Position numbers and translations under genes: made by a program. This document shows positions 1 through 6,938 of a stretch of 64,000 bases of DNA, one piece after another. Positions within the stretch are counted from its first letter, which is position 1. Each line of letters begins with the position of its first letter. Under the pieces are notes generated by a model. That model made no database searches. It had not been told where the DNA came from and saw nothing but the letters and a program-made list of their open reading frames with translations. The DNA is from Bacillus sp. Marseille-Q1617 (GTDB lineage Bacteria > Bacillota > Bacilli > Bacillales > Bacillaceae_B), in contig NZ_CAHJXM010000001.1 of NCBI RefSeq assembly GCF_903645295.1, forward strand, positions 310,001 through 374,000, in the 5' to 3' direction.

Positions 1-573
1 GAGACTTGGGATACCATTTCCATGAAAGGGACGGGGAGTGATGATCTTGTCTTACAGGAAGTTTCACTTCCTTTCGGTGCATTGGTCGAACGTGACAGCG
101 ACAAAACGGATGACGGGGAAGGACTTCCAAAAGCATGGCTCCTGCATATCCCTGCCTGCTATATTGGTGTGGCGATTGCCGCAAGGAATGAAGCCATCCG
201 TTTTGCGAAAGAGTATTCACCTAACAGCCTTCCCGGACCTATTAAGGACGTGCCCGAGGTTCAAAGGAAAATCGGTGAAATCGAATTGGAGCTCTATAAA
301 GCAAGGCAGATTATGTATTCAACCGCTGATCGGTGGGTGAAGGAACCGGATAAACGCGCAGAAATGGCAGCAGAACTGGCTTCTGTAAAGCATATTGTAA
401 CGAACAGCGCTTTTCAGGTTGTGGACACTGCAATGAGAATTGTCGGAGCTAGAAGCCTCTTCAGGTCAAACCCGATGCAGCGTTATTACCGCGATGTAAG
501 GGCCGGCCTTCATAATCCCCCGATGGATGATATGGTCATATCCATGCTTGCCCGGAGAGCGTTAAATGAATAA
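1..573 (+). CDS. acyl-CoA dehydrogenase, C-terminal part (5' end outside window)
   Basis: The reading frame is already open at base 1, so the gene starts upstream; the ATG at 22 is internal. About 190 residues are visible, covering the end of the beta domain and the C-terminal helical domain of a flavin-dependent acyl-CoA dehydrogenase. The beta-domain sequence MKGTGSDDLVLQEVSLPFG and the C-terminal RYYRDVRAGLHNPPMDD are typical of the family, most like the YdbM group of Bacillus. Members oxidise an acyl-CoA to the 2-enoyl-CoA with FAD; the substrate cannot be told from this fragment. The gene ends at TAA 571-573 and is followed at once by a shared terminator hairpin, so it is the last gene of its transcript. 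Confidence 0.85.
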   Translation, partial: ETWDTISMKGTGSDDLVLQEVSLPFGALVERDSDKTDDGEGLPKAWLLHIPACYIGVAIAARNEAIRFAKEYSPNSLPGPIKDVPEVQRKIGEIELELYKARQIMYSTADRWVKEPDKRAEMAAELASVKHIVTNSAFQVVDTAMRIVGARSLFRSNPMQRYYRDVRAGLHNPPMDDMVISMLARRALNE

Positions 574-579
574 ATGCAA

Positions 580-620
580 AAAAGGATCGCTTGAGGAGAA
601 AGATGCCCAGCGATCCTTTT
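580..620. terminator. bidirectional rho-independent terminator
   Basis: A perfect 11-bp stem (AAAAGGATCGC at 580-590 with GCGATCCTTTT at 610-620) has A-runs on the left and T-runs on the right. It lies between two convergent genes and can stop transcription in both directions. Confidence 0.85.
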
Positions 621-1695
621 AGATTTCCAATGTTTTTTCCAAGACATTTTGATGTTGCTTTTCGAGTACGTGCAGTTCATTTAATTCTTCCAATAAGTCA
701 TGGATGGACAGCAGTTCGTAAAGTAAAACGGTCTCGCACGAAAAATGATGCCTGATCGATTGAAAAGGCTTATTGTGCAGATCATCATGATCCTCCCAAA
801 ATTCCTGGAGCAAATCCTTCATCAGGATGAAATGCCCCTCCTGCATGTCGTAAGAAGGCTGATACATGATATTTTTAAGAGAGTGAACAGCCTGAAGGAT
901 CTTGTCCTTCTCTTGTGGGGTAAAGGACTCGTTTTGGACCGGAAGATAAATGAGATTTCCGATATGAAAATGGATTTGCCGCAAAAGATTCAGCTTCTTG
1001 AATTGGTAATGGTGGTTCCGCAGATCTTTACGGCTTGAGCGGTGAAGCTTCATTTCTTCTTTCTCATATTCACATAGCATATTCGTTTTATCAATTTCAC
1101 GAGTGATGTCATTAAATATCAGCTTGGTGTCACGATGCAAAGAGTGACCTTGAAGGATTTCATTCCCTCTTTTTTCCAATAAATTTCCGGTCTTCACATA
1201 TAAGTCATGGATGTTCCTGCTGATAATCGGTGAGTATTTAGGAGGCAAAATCCACAGATTCACCAAAGTAGAGACGATCAGCCCCAGACTGGTTGTCCCA
1301 AGTCTGATGAAGAATGTTGCTATGTAATGATCATGAATGGTCGGGATCATCGCAATTCCCGTTAAAGTGGCCACGAGTATCCCGGCATCCAACCGCAGCT
1401 TGTGACAGGTGATGATCGTTAATATGGCGACAAGAGCATACGTTATCGCGTGATCTCCCAGTAAAGGAGAAATGATTACAGCAAATAAGGCACCGATAGC
1501 GGAGGCAGGAAAACGTATAAACGCTTTTTTGATTGAATCAGCTGCAGTTGGCTCAATTGTGACAATCGCCGTAATGACTGCAAACATTGCCGGCCAATTT
1601 AACAGTTCACAGACAAAAGCCGTCAAAAAAACCGCAATTCCGGTCTTCGCGATTCTTCCACCCGCAAACCTGAATCTTTTAAGGAAATTCATCAT
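619..1695 (-). CDS. aromatic acid exporter (ArAE/YqjA-like) family membrane protein
   Basis: This 358-residue protein has an N-terminal half of about 160 residues made of hydrophobic membrane segments, including AMFAVITAIVTIEPT. A polar, helix-rich cytoplasmic C-terminal half of about 200 residues follows. This layout matches the ArAE/FUSC-like family of Bacillus YqjA (DUF939 type). Related proteins are linked to efflux of aromatic acids or other anions, but no substrate can be read from the sequence. It stands alone between two convergent terminators. The predicted start (ATG, complement of 1693-1695) is preceded by AGAAAGGATAG-like bases that can serve as a ribosome binding site. The function is inferred from family resemblance only. 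Confidence 0.7.
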   Translation of the reverse strand: MMNFLKRFRFAGGRIAKTGIAVFLTAFVCELLNWPAMFAVITAIVTIEPTAADSIKKAFIRFPASAIGALFAVIISPLLGDHAITYALVAILTIITCHKLRLDAGILVATLTGIAMIPTIHDHYIATFFIRLGTTSLGLIVSTLVNLWILPPKYSPIISRNIHDLYVKTGNLLEKRGNEILQGHSLHRDTKLIFNDITREIDKTNMLCEYEKEEMKLHRSSRKDLRNHHYQFKKLNLLRQIHFHIGNLIYLPVQNESFTPQEKDKILQAVHSLKNIMYQPSYDMQEGHFILMKDLLQEFWEDHDDLHNKPFQSIRHHFSCETVLLYELLSIHDLLEELNELHVLEKQHQNVLEKTLEI

Positions 1696-1774
1696 CTACT
1701 ATCCTTTCTGGAAAATATCTCTTCTACTCATTATAATGAAAATCACCGGAAAAGAAAAAAAGGTTAAAAACCAA

Positions 1775-1805
1775 AAAAGAACTGCTCAAAATGAACAGTT
1801 CTTTT
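1775..1805. terminator. rho-independent terminator
   Basis: A perfect 10-bp stem (AAAAGAACTG at 1775-1784, CAGTTCTTTT at 1796-1805) has an A-run on its left side, which reads as a T-run on the minus strand. It ends the minus-strand gene at 1814-2140. Confidence 0.85.
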
Positions 1806-1813
1806 ATATGAAA

Positions 1814-2140
1814 TTATCTAAGAGGTAACGGACGGAGTGAAACACGGATCGTCCGAGGCATTAAATTATCATTTTGAGCCTCTTTCAAATACCTGAACAT
1901 TTGTTTACCAGCAACAGAGTTTGCTGAGTGAATCGTGATGGATTCAGCGAACAATTGATGTTTAACCATGTAATGCACAAGCATGAGTCCATTTCTCGTT
2001 TTGCATTCCAAGTCATGATCCAATGAAAGATGAGAGATAGAAAACCTCTTAAGCAGGTCGATACATTCATCGATGTCTTTCGCAAGAATGTAACCTTGGG
2101 GACAGTGTCGATAATCATCTAAAAACACATTTACTGTCAT
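1814..2140 (-). CDS. small receiver-like protein (cyclic-phosphate processing receiver family)
   Basis: This is a single small domain of 108 residues from the ATG at 2140. A GTG at 2176 would add 12 residues, but the family-like N-terminus begins MTVNVFLDDYRHCPQGY just after the ATG. Conserved-looking features are the acidic pair in VFLDDYR, the motif LSLDHDLE, and SITIHSANSVAG near the C-terminus. These match receiver-like proteins annotated as cyclic-phosphate processing receiver domains, often encoded alone in Bacillaceae. No output domain is present. The biochemical role is not established, and I assign only the family. The start is uncertain because neither candidate has a strong ribosome binding site. 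Confidence 0.65.
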   Translation of the reverse strand: MTVNVFLDDYRHCPQGYILAKDIDECIDLLKRFSISHLSLDHDLECKTRNGLMLVHYMVKHQLFAESITIHSANSVAGKQMFRYLKEAQNDNLMPRTIRVSLRPLPLR

Positions 2141-2348
2141 AATTATTCTACTTTCGTTGATTTGACTTATCTTCACCCTAACAGACTATTGGAGATACTT
2201 ATATAGGTATAAAGGGCTACGAGGCGTATATTGTTATTGTACAAGTATGATAAATGTCTATATATGAAGCTTGAAAATATGTTGAAGTTTCAGTGTTGGA
2301 AAAGATTTTTGTAGAAAACTTGCAACTTCAAGCTCCATTCCTAATTAT

Positions 2349-3284
2349 CTATTTCTCCAGAATTTCCAAAAGAAGGTCAGGGCGGTCCGTTATGATTCCG
2401 TCTGCACCAGCTTTAATCAACCTTTTCATCGTTTTTTGATCATTGACGGTCCAATAATGGACAGGAAGATGTAAGCGGTGGGCCCCTTTAATGAGCTGCC
2501 GATCGGTTAAGTCAACTTCCCCCTTTTGCAGCGGGAGCTGAAATGCATGCACTTTTGGTTTGTAAAGATTCCTCAAGAAAAGCTTGTGCAGAATAACAAA
2601 TTTTTTCACCTCTTGTGTTCCTCCCTGGACGGCTACACGACCTTCAGATCGTTCAAGGAAGCGATCGATGATGCTCTGATCGAAAGAAGCGATAAGCACA
2701 TTGTCCTCCATACCGTATTCCTCTATCAGTCCCATCAATTCTTCAATTATTTCATCCACTCTTTCACGCGGATTGTCATCTTTAATTTCGATATTAATTT
2801 TCATATGGGGGAAACGCTGAAATACTTCTTCAAGGGCAGGGATATAAACACCTTTTCCCCGATAAGAAAAATCCCCGTCAGCATCCTGAAAATGATAGCC
2901 TGCGTCTAACCGCTGAAGGTCTTTCAATGTGTAATCAGCCACAAATCCCTGTCCGTCTGTAGTGGCATCAACCGTAGGGTCATGAATGGTCACAAGATGC
3001 CCATCCTTTGTAATATGTATATCCGTTTCTAGGACATCGACCCCGAGCTCTTCAGCATTCTGAAAGGCTTCTATTGTATTGCCTGGCGCAAGAAGCTTGC
3101 CGCCTTGGTGGGCAATTACAAGGGGTTTGTTTTGTCCGCCTTCGAAAAACGGATAGGTTTGTCCCTGATCAGGCGGAAGGAAATAGGCAATGCAGAAGAA
3201 AATTCCTGTGAAAAGGATCAATAAGATAAAAAAGATCGATTTGGTCCGTTTTGGCTGGGAGGTGCTGGGTTTAATGTAGTTCAT
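2349..3284 (-). CDS. membrane-anchored glycerophosphodiester phosphodiesterase
   Basis: This 311-residue protein has a single transmembrane anchor at about residues 17-36, followed by a GDPD TIM-barrel domain. The family motifs are visible: HQGGKLLAPGNTIEAF (His59 region), VLETDIHITKDG (Glu86, Asp88, His90) and VTIHDPTVD (His101). These provide the metal ligands and catalytic histidines. The enzyme hydrolyses glycerophosphodiesters to glycerol-3-phosphate and an alcohol. The N-terminal anchor points to action at the outer face of the membrane, perhaps in phospholipid or teichoic-acid turnover. The ATG is preceded by AAAGGATG at good spacing. Its start codon overlaps the stop of a possible small upstream ORF in an ATGA arrangement. 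Confidence 0.85.
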   Translation of the reverse strand: MNYIKPSTSQPKRTKSIFFILLILFTGIFFCIAYFLPPDQGQTYPFFEGGQNKPLVIAHQGGKLLAPGNTIEAFQNAEELGVDVLETDIHITKDGHLVTIHDPTVDATTDGQGFVADYTLKDLQRLDAGYHFQDADGDFSYRGKGVYIPALEEVFQRFPHMKINIEIKDDNPRERVDEIIEELMGLIEEYGMEDNVLIASFDQSIIDRFLERSEGRVAVQGGTQEVKKFVILHKLFLRNLYKPKVHAFQLPLQKGEVDLTDRQLIKGAHRLHLPVHYWTVNDQKTMKRLIKAGADGIITDRPDLLLEILEK

Positions 3285-3469
3285 AGACAGTCATCCTTTA
3301 TTAAAGTAGTTCGAGTGAATTCTTCTTCCTTAATACTTATTAGAAGACTGGGCGGGACATGAATGGTTTTTTTATAAAATTTTTGCTTCTGCTCAACAGA
3401 GAAGGTGATTTCCACTCCCTTACCTTTTCTGCAGTGGAAACGAACAGTTATCGGCCGAAGTAAATGCAA
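3281..3469 (-). CDS. possible small protein of unknown function
   Basis: This 62-residue ORF starts with TTG and ends in an ATGA overlap with the downstream GDPD gene, which is typical of translational coupling and is the main argument for it. I do not recognise the family. The sequence is basic and amphipathic, with no clear membrane segment. No good ribosome binding site precedes the TTG, and a GTG inside the frame is also possible. It may be a genuine short cistron or simply the mRNA leader of the GDPD gene. Confidence 0.3.
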   Translation of the reverse strand: MHLLRPITVRFHCRKGKGVEITFSVEQKQKFYKKTIHVPPSLLISIKEEEFTRTTLIKDDCL

Positions 3470-3517
3470 GGGAGTATGAAAAGATTGTGACTATTGTAAG
3501 TGTTTTTTCTTTTTGGA

Positions 3518-3586
3518 GTAAAAAAATTACTTTAAAGAGAAATTTATCTTGTTTTTAAGCGTAATATATATTACTCTATAAAGTAA
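3518..3586 (+). promoter_or_regulatory. cluster of TTACT/AGTAA inverted repeats before the XRE-type gene
   Basis: Three symmetric elements lie within 70 bp of the start codon: AGTAA-N5-TTACT at 3518-3532, the perfect palindrome GTAATATATATTAC at 3561-3574, and TTACT-N6-AGTAA at 3571-3586. The last runs into the ribosome binding site AAGGAGG. Repeated symmetric boxes directly before a helix-turn-helix gene are the usual picture of autoregulation. Binding is inferred, not shown. Confidence 0.5.
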
Positions 3587-3600
3587 GGAGGCGCTTTCAT

Positions 3601-4650
3601 ATGCAGGATAACTTATCATTGAATGTTTCATTGCTTCGCCGCCGGGTCCCCAATTTGACAACTGCCGCAAAAGCGGTGGGTTTGAGGCCCGCAACAGTTT
3701 CAAATCTGTGTACCGGTAAAATATCGGTCGGTCGCGCAGAGGTGAGAACCTTGGTTACGTTGGCCAATCTCGCCAATTGTTCATTGGATGAATTAATTAT
3801 TCAAGGAGGGAAATTAAACATGATTGAGACGGGAATTAAGTCGTTAGATTTATTTGCTCCAATTGTGAAAGGCGGAATAAACGGGTTTGTGGCAAGAGCC
3901 CAGGTCGGCCAATTGGTCGTATTGGCGGAAATCACTCAAAACTTAAAAGAAAAAGGTTACGAAACGATCTTACTGACACCAGATCAGGAATTCACAGGAT
4001 TGAGTGACCTTGAAGGCTTTGTGGACGCGAAGGTGCATTCTATGGAGGATGCTTTTGCTGAAGTTTCTTTAAGAGATGAGAAAGAAAAGGTCATAATACA
4101 GGTGGACCGCTCATTTGTGGTTTCCGGAGACCTCTATGAAATGAGAGAACGGTTTGAAGCGGAGGGCTTCCCGGACATAACAACGATATTATTTGATCCG
4201 AGCGGAACGGCAGTAGATGAAGACGACCCTTATGGCCCTCTGGATACAATGTGTTATTTCGATATCGACTTGGCCAGCCGCGGTATTTACCCCGCCATCC
4301 ACCCGGTTCAATCCACCTCTTTATTAGTGGAGGAGGAAAGTCTGGAAGAACGTCATACTTCTGCAAACCGTAAAGTGAAAAAACTGTTAAGACGCTATAA
4401 AGAGATTCGGGTTCTATTGAATTCACTCGGGAAGGATAAAATACCGGAAGCGGATCTTGAGCTTTATGCGATTGGGGAAAGACTCGAAGCATATCTCAGT
4501 CAGCCGTTTCATGTGGCGGAAGAATTCACTCGCATCAAAGGAGAAAAGGTCTCCGTACAGGACAGCATTAAAGATATCGAAAAAATTCTTTCTGGGGGTT
4601 ACAATCACCTGAAACCAGTAGACTTGAAGTTTAAAGGAAAAGTAAGCTGA
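3601..4650 (+). CDS. XRE-type HTH protein fused to a degenerate F1-ATPase beta-subunit domain
   Basis: Residues 10-66 form an XRE-like helix-turn-helix (TTAAKAVGLRPATVSNLCTG). Residues 73-349 resemble ATP synthase subunit beta. IETGIKSLDLFAPIVKGG corresponds to the beta segment before the P-loop, SRGIYPAIHPVQSTS to ELGIYPAVDPLDSTS, and LSQPFHVAEEF and GGYNHL to LSQPFFVAEVF and G.YDHL. The P-loop GGAGVGKT has become ARAQVGQL, and the GERTREGND segment with the catalytic glutamate is missing, so ATP hydrolysis is unlikely. The protein probably regulates transcription, with the beta-like part as a ligand or oligomerisation module. ATG follows AAGGAGG. A second strong ribosome binding site lies inside the gene before residue 73. 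Confidence 0.85.
   Translation: MQDNLSLNVSLLRRRVPNLTTAAKAVGLRPATVSNLCTGKISVGRAEVRTLVTLANLANCSLDELIIQGGKLNMIETGIKSLDLFAPIVKGGINGFVARAQVGQLVVLAEITQNLKEKGYETILLTPDQEFTGLSDLEGFVDAKVHSMEDAFAEVSLRDEKEKVIIQVDRSFVVSGDLYEMRERFEAEGFPDITTILFDPSGTAVDEDDPYGPLDTMCYFDIDLASRGIYPAIHPVQSTSLLVEEESLEERHTSANRKVKKLLRRYKEIRVLLNSLGKDKIPEADLELYAIGERLEAYLSQPFHVAEEFTRIKGEKVSVQDSIKDIEKILSGGYNHLKPVDLKFKGKVS
3803..3822 (+). promoter_or_regulatory. internal ribosome binding site before the beta-like domain
   Basis: AAGGAGGG at 3803-3810 is followed after 9 bases by an in-frame ATG at 3820, exactly where the HTH part ends and the beta-like part begins. This could yield a separate 276-residue beta-like protein from the same mRNA. 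It is a sequence observation; use of the site is inferred. Confidence 0.55.
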
Positions 4651-4664
4651 TAACTTAACAAGTG

Positions 4665-4711
4665 GGGACATTCTTTCAGGTAAGGGATAACAAAGGATGG
4701 TCCCTTTTTTT
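4665..4711 (+). terminator. rho-independent terminator
   Basis: An imperfect stem (GGGACATTCTTT at 4665-4676 with AAAGGATGGTCCC at 4692-4704) is followed by seven T residues. It ends the XRE-type gene. Confidence 0.75.
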
Positions 4712-4763
4712 GATTGTTTGATAGTAGGAGGGATTTCCTAAGGAAACGACTTTTTCATTTAAA

Positions 4764-4773
4764 TGTCGACAAA
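4764..4773 (-). promoter_or_regulatory. possible Spo0A box upstream of kinB
   Basis: The minus strand reads TTTGTCGACA, matching the 0A-box core TTGTCGAA in seven of eight positions, about 75 bases before the kinB start. A single short match can arise by chance, so this is only a candidate. Confidence 0.3.
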
Positions 4774-4845
4774 AAGAGGATTAACTCAAGTGCACGTCGT
4801 ATGAGTATAGTACTGATTCTATTATTGTTGCAGGGAGATTAGTCG

Positions 4846-6120
4846 ATGATTATCGAGAAATTATTGCTGCATGTATTGATTATTTTAGCTCCAATATTGA
4901 TACAGACCTCTTTATTAGAACATCATCGACTTGGGAAGTCACCTGTATTTATTGGGATTCTGCATGGTATTGCAGCTTTTACTTGTATGATTTTTGCATA
5001 TGAAAGTTTTGGATTGTATTGGGATTTCCGATATATCCCCTTAGTTCTGTCTATGTTATATGGCGGCAGAAAATCAGGTCTGATCGTCATTTTATTTATT
5101 TTGGCAGCCAGGCTCGTAAATGGCGGGGATGCCCTTTTGTTTGGCTTTATAAGTATTTTTACTGCCGGGATCCTGCCATTTCTGATATCTAATAGATTCT
5201 GGACTTATCCCCCCAAGAAAAGAATAACGTTTGCTGTACTCCTCGGATTTTGGCCAGCCTTCGTTATGCTGGGGATCCTGATTGCATTTGCGCTCATACG
5301 AGGGATTCCGATGGCGGGGAATACGGAGATGTTAACCTATGTCTTGATATTCGGCGGGATTCAAGTACTGGGAGTGGGACTTGCTGCACGATTGAATGAA
5401 TGGATGATTGAGAAAAGCCTTTTGAAAGAGGAAATCCTTAAATCAGAAAAGCTTAACACGATAGGGGAATTGGCTGCATCGATTGCGCATGAAGTGAGGA
5501 ATCCGTTAACAGTCGTGAAAGGATTCCTTCAGTTAATGAAAAAGCAAGTAAAGGGCGATCATCATGAATACCTGACCATCGTGCTCAGTGAACTTGGAAG
5601 GGCAGAAGAAATCATCAATGATTATCTCAACTTTGCCAAGCCCGAATTTGAAAAAGTGGAGAAGGTTAATGTCCGGGAGGTGCTGGCTGATGTGACAATG
5701 CTGATGAATGCCTATGCGCTCAAAGAAGGAGTCTTTCTTGAAGGGGACTTTAAAGCAAATGGATTTATACATACAGATCGTAACAAACTCAAGCAGGCGT
5801 TTGTAAACGTCATAAAAAACGCGATTGAAGCCACACCGGCTCAGGGCAGGGTCAATGTGAGGCTGGAAGTGAAGAACGATCAAGGCATCATTACAATCCA
5901 AGACACGGGTAAAGGGATGACCAAGGATGAACTCTCCCGGATAGGAACCCTTTTTTATACCACGAAAGCACGTGGAACAGGACTCGGGACAAGTGTATTT
6001 AAAAGAATCATCGAAGCATTGGACGGAGAAGTGCACTACGAGAGTGAAGTAAATAAAGGAACGAACGTAATCATTCATTTGCCGATCGTGGTGGATGAGC
6101 TACAAGAGAATGCAGGATAA
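4846..6120 (+). CDS. kinB: KinB-type membrane sensor histidine kinase (sporulation)
   Basis: The 424-residue length is close to B. subtilis KinB. The first ~180 residues form about six transmembrane segments with no large outside loop, the 5TM-LYT type of sensor. The phosphoacceptor site is IAHEVRNPLTVVKGF with His215. A GHKL ATPase follows, with an N-box (VNVIKNAIEAT, about 315-327), G1 (DTGKGM, about 355) and G2 (GTGLGTSVFKR, about 380). KinB-type kinases feed phosphate into the Spo0F-Spo0B-Spo0A relay that triggers sporulation. kapB, its neighbour in B. subtilis, is not adjacent here. The ribosome binding site is GGGAG before ATG 4846. The identification rests on architecture and length; another Spo0A-directed kinase of the same shape is possible. 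Confidence 0.75.
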   Translation: MIIEKLLLHVLIILAPILIQTSLLEHHRLGKSPVFIGILHGIAAFTCMIFAYESFGLYWDFRYIPLVLSMLYGGRKSGLIVILFILAARLVNGGDALLFGFISIFTAGILPFLISNRFWTYPPKKRITFAVLLGFWPAFVMLGILIAFALIRGIPMAGNTEMLTYVLIFGGIQVLGVGLAARLNEWMIEKSLLKEEILKSEKLNTIGELAASIAHEVRNPLTVVKGFLQLMKKQVKGDHHEYLTIVLSELGRAEEIINDYLNFAKPEFEKVEKVNVREVLADVTMLMNAYALKEGVFLEGDFKANGFIHTDRNKLKQAFVNVIKNAIEATPAQGRVNVRLEVKNDQGIITIQDTGKGMTKDELSRIGTLFYTTKARGTGLGTSVFKRIIEALDGEVHYESEVNKGTNVIIHLPIVVDELQENAG

Positions 6121-6122
6121 GG

Positions 6123-6153
6123 AAAAACACTTAAAGGGACTAAGTGTTTTTTT
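6123..6153 (+). terminator. rho-independent terminator
   Basis: Stem AAAAACACTTA (6123-6133) with TAAGTGTTTTT (6141-6151) plus a longer T-run. It ends kinB and can also serve the convergent gene. Confidence 0.85.
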
Positions 6154-6233
6154 ATTTTAACGGTAAAAAAGTAGTAGGTTGAACGAGATTTAAATTCCAG
6201 TCTAGGTTTTTTATCTTTAAAATCTCTGCGCTT

Positions 6234-6836
6234 TTATGTACTCCATTTACCGTACATATGTTCCATGATAGGATAGAAGAAATGAATGATGAAACCGAGT
6301 GTGCAGGCGACGATGACAGTTCCGATTCCGACTGCTCCATGGACGACCATGGCAAGTGTAATGGCGATTGCCTCGTTGAGGAGGCGTGCATTGCGAAGGT
6401 TGAGGCCAAAACGCCGGTGAATCGCGATCATGAACGTATCCATCGGGCTGGAAGGCAGCTTTGCCTGCATGTAGATGGCAATGCCGATGCCGAGGATCAA
6501 GATGCCGGCGATGACGAATGAAAGCTGCTGGATGAATCCATTCGGCTCTAAGTGTAAAAGGTCAGTGTTAATCCAAAAGTCCACCATCATCCCGATGATG
6601 AAAATGGACAGAGCAGCTAGCCATTGAATCCGTTCTTTCAGCAACAGCGCATTTATGAGGATGAGTATGCAGCCGTTAAGAAAGATGCATGTCCCGATAC
6701 TGAGATGGAATAAGTAAGACTCCCCGACGGCCAGTGCATCCCATGGAGCTGCTCCCAGATTTCCTTTAATGATGAGAGAGACCCCGAAAGAAAGACAAAT
6801 GAGTCCGATGCAGTAAAAGGCGAATCTTACTTTCAT
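6234..6836 (-). CDS. YczE/YyaS/YitT-type integral membrane protein
   Basis: This is a 200-residue protein with about five hydrophobic segments and the conserved N-terminal pattern SFGVSLIIKGNLGAAPWDAL. A repeated related motif, AKLPSSPMDTFMIAIHRRFG, occurs in the second half; the paired glycine/proline-tryptophan motifs are characteristic of the YczE/YitT group (COG2364). The transported substrate or role is unknown. It is a single gene, convergent with kinB and divergent from the helicase gene. The ATG is preceded by GGAGGATAATGGA, a good ribosome binding site. Confidence 0.75.
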   Translation of the reverse strand: MKVRFAFYCIGLICLSFGVSLIIKGNLGAAPWDALAVGESYLFHLSIGTCIFLNGCILILINALLLKERIQWLAALSIFIIGMMVDFWINTDLLHLEPNGFIQQLSFVIAGILILGIGIAIYMQAKLPSSPMDTFMIAIHRRFGLNLRNARLLNEAIAITLAMVVHGAVGIGTVIVACTLGFIIHFFYPIMEHMYGKWST

Positions 6837-6938
6837 TCCATTATCCTCCGTTCGATTGGAAAATTAGTCTACTATCAACAATATGAGTTGTCCTAATTAG
6901 TTAGAAGTATTTTTTAGTGAAGGCTGTGGTGAAACTTC

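Noticed and set aside
5533..6078. Minus-strand ORF of 181 codons within kinB
   Set aside because: It is a mirror of the kinase catalytic domain and has no recognisable features of its own.
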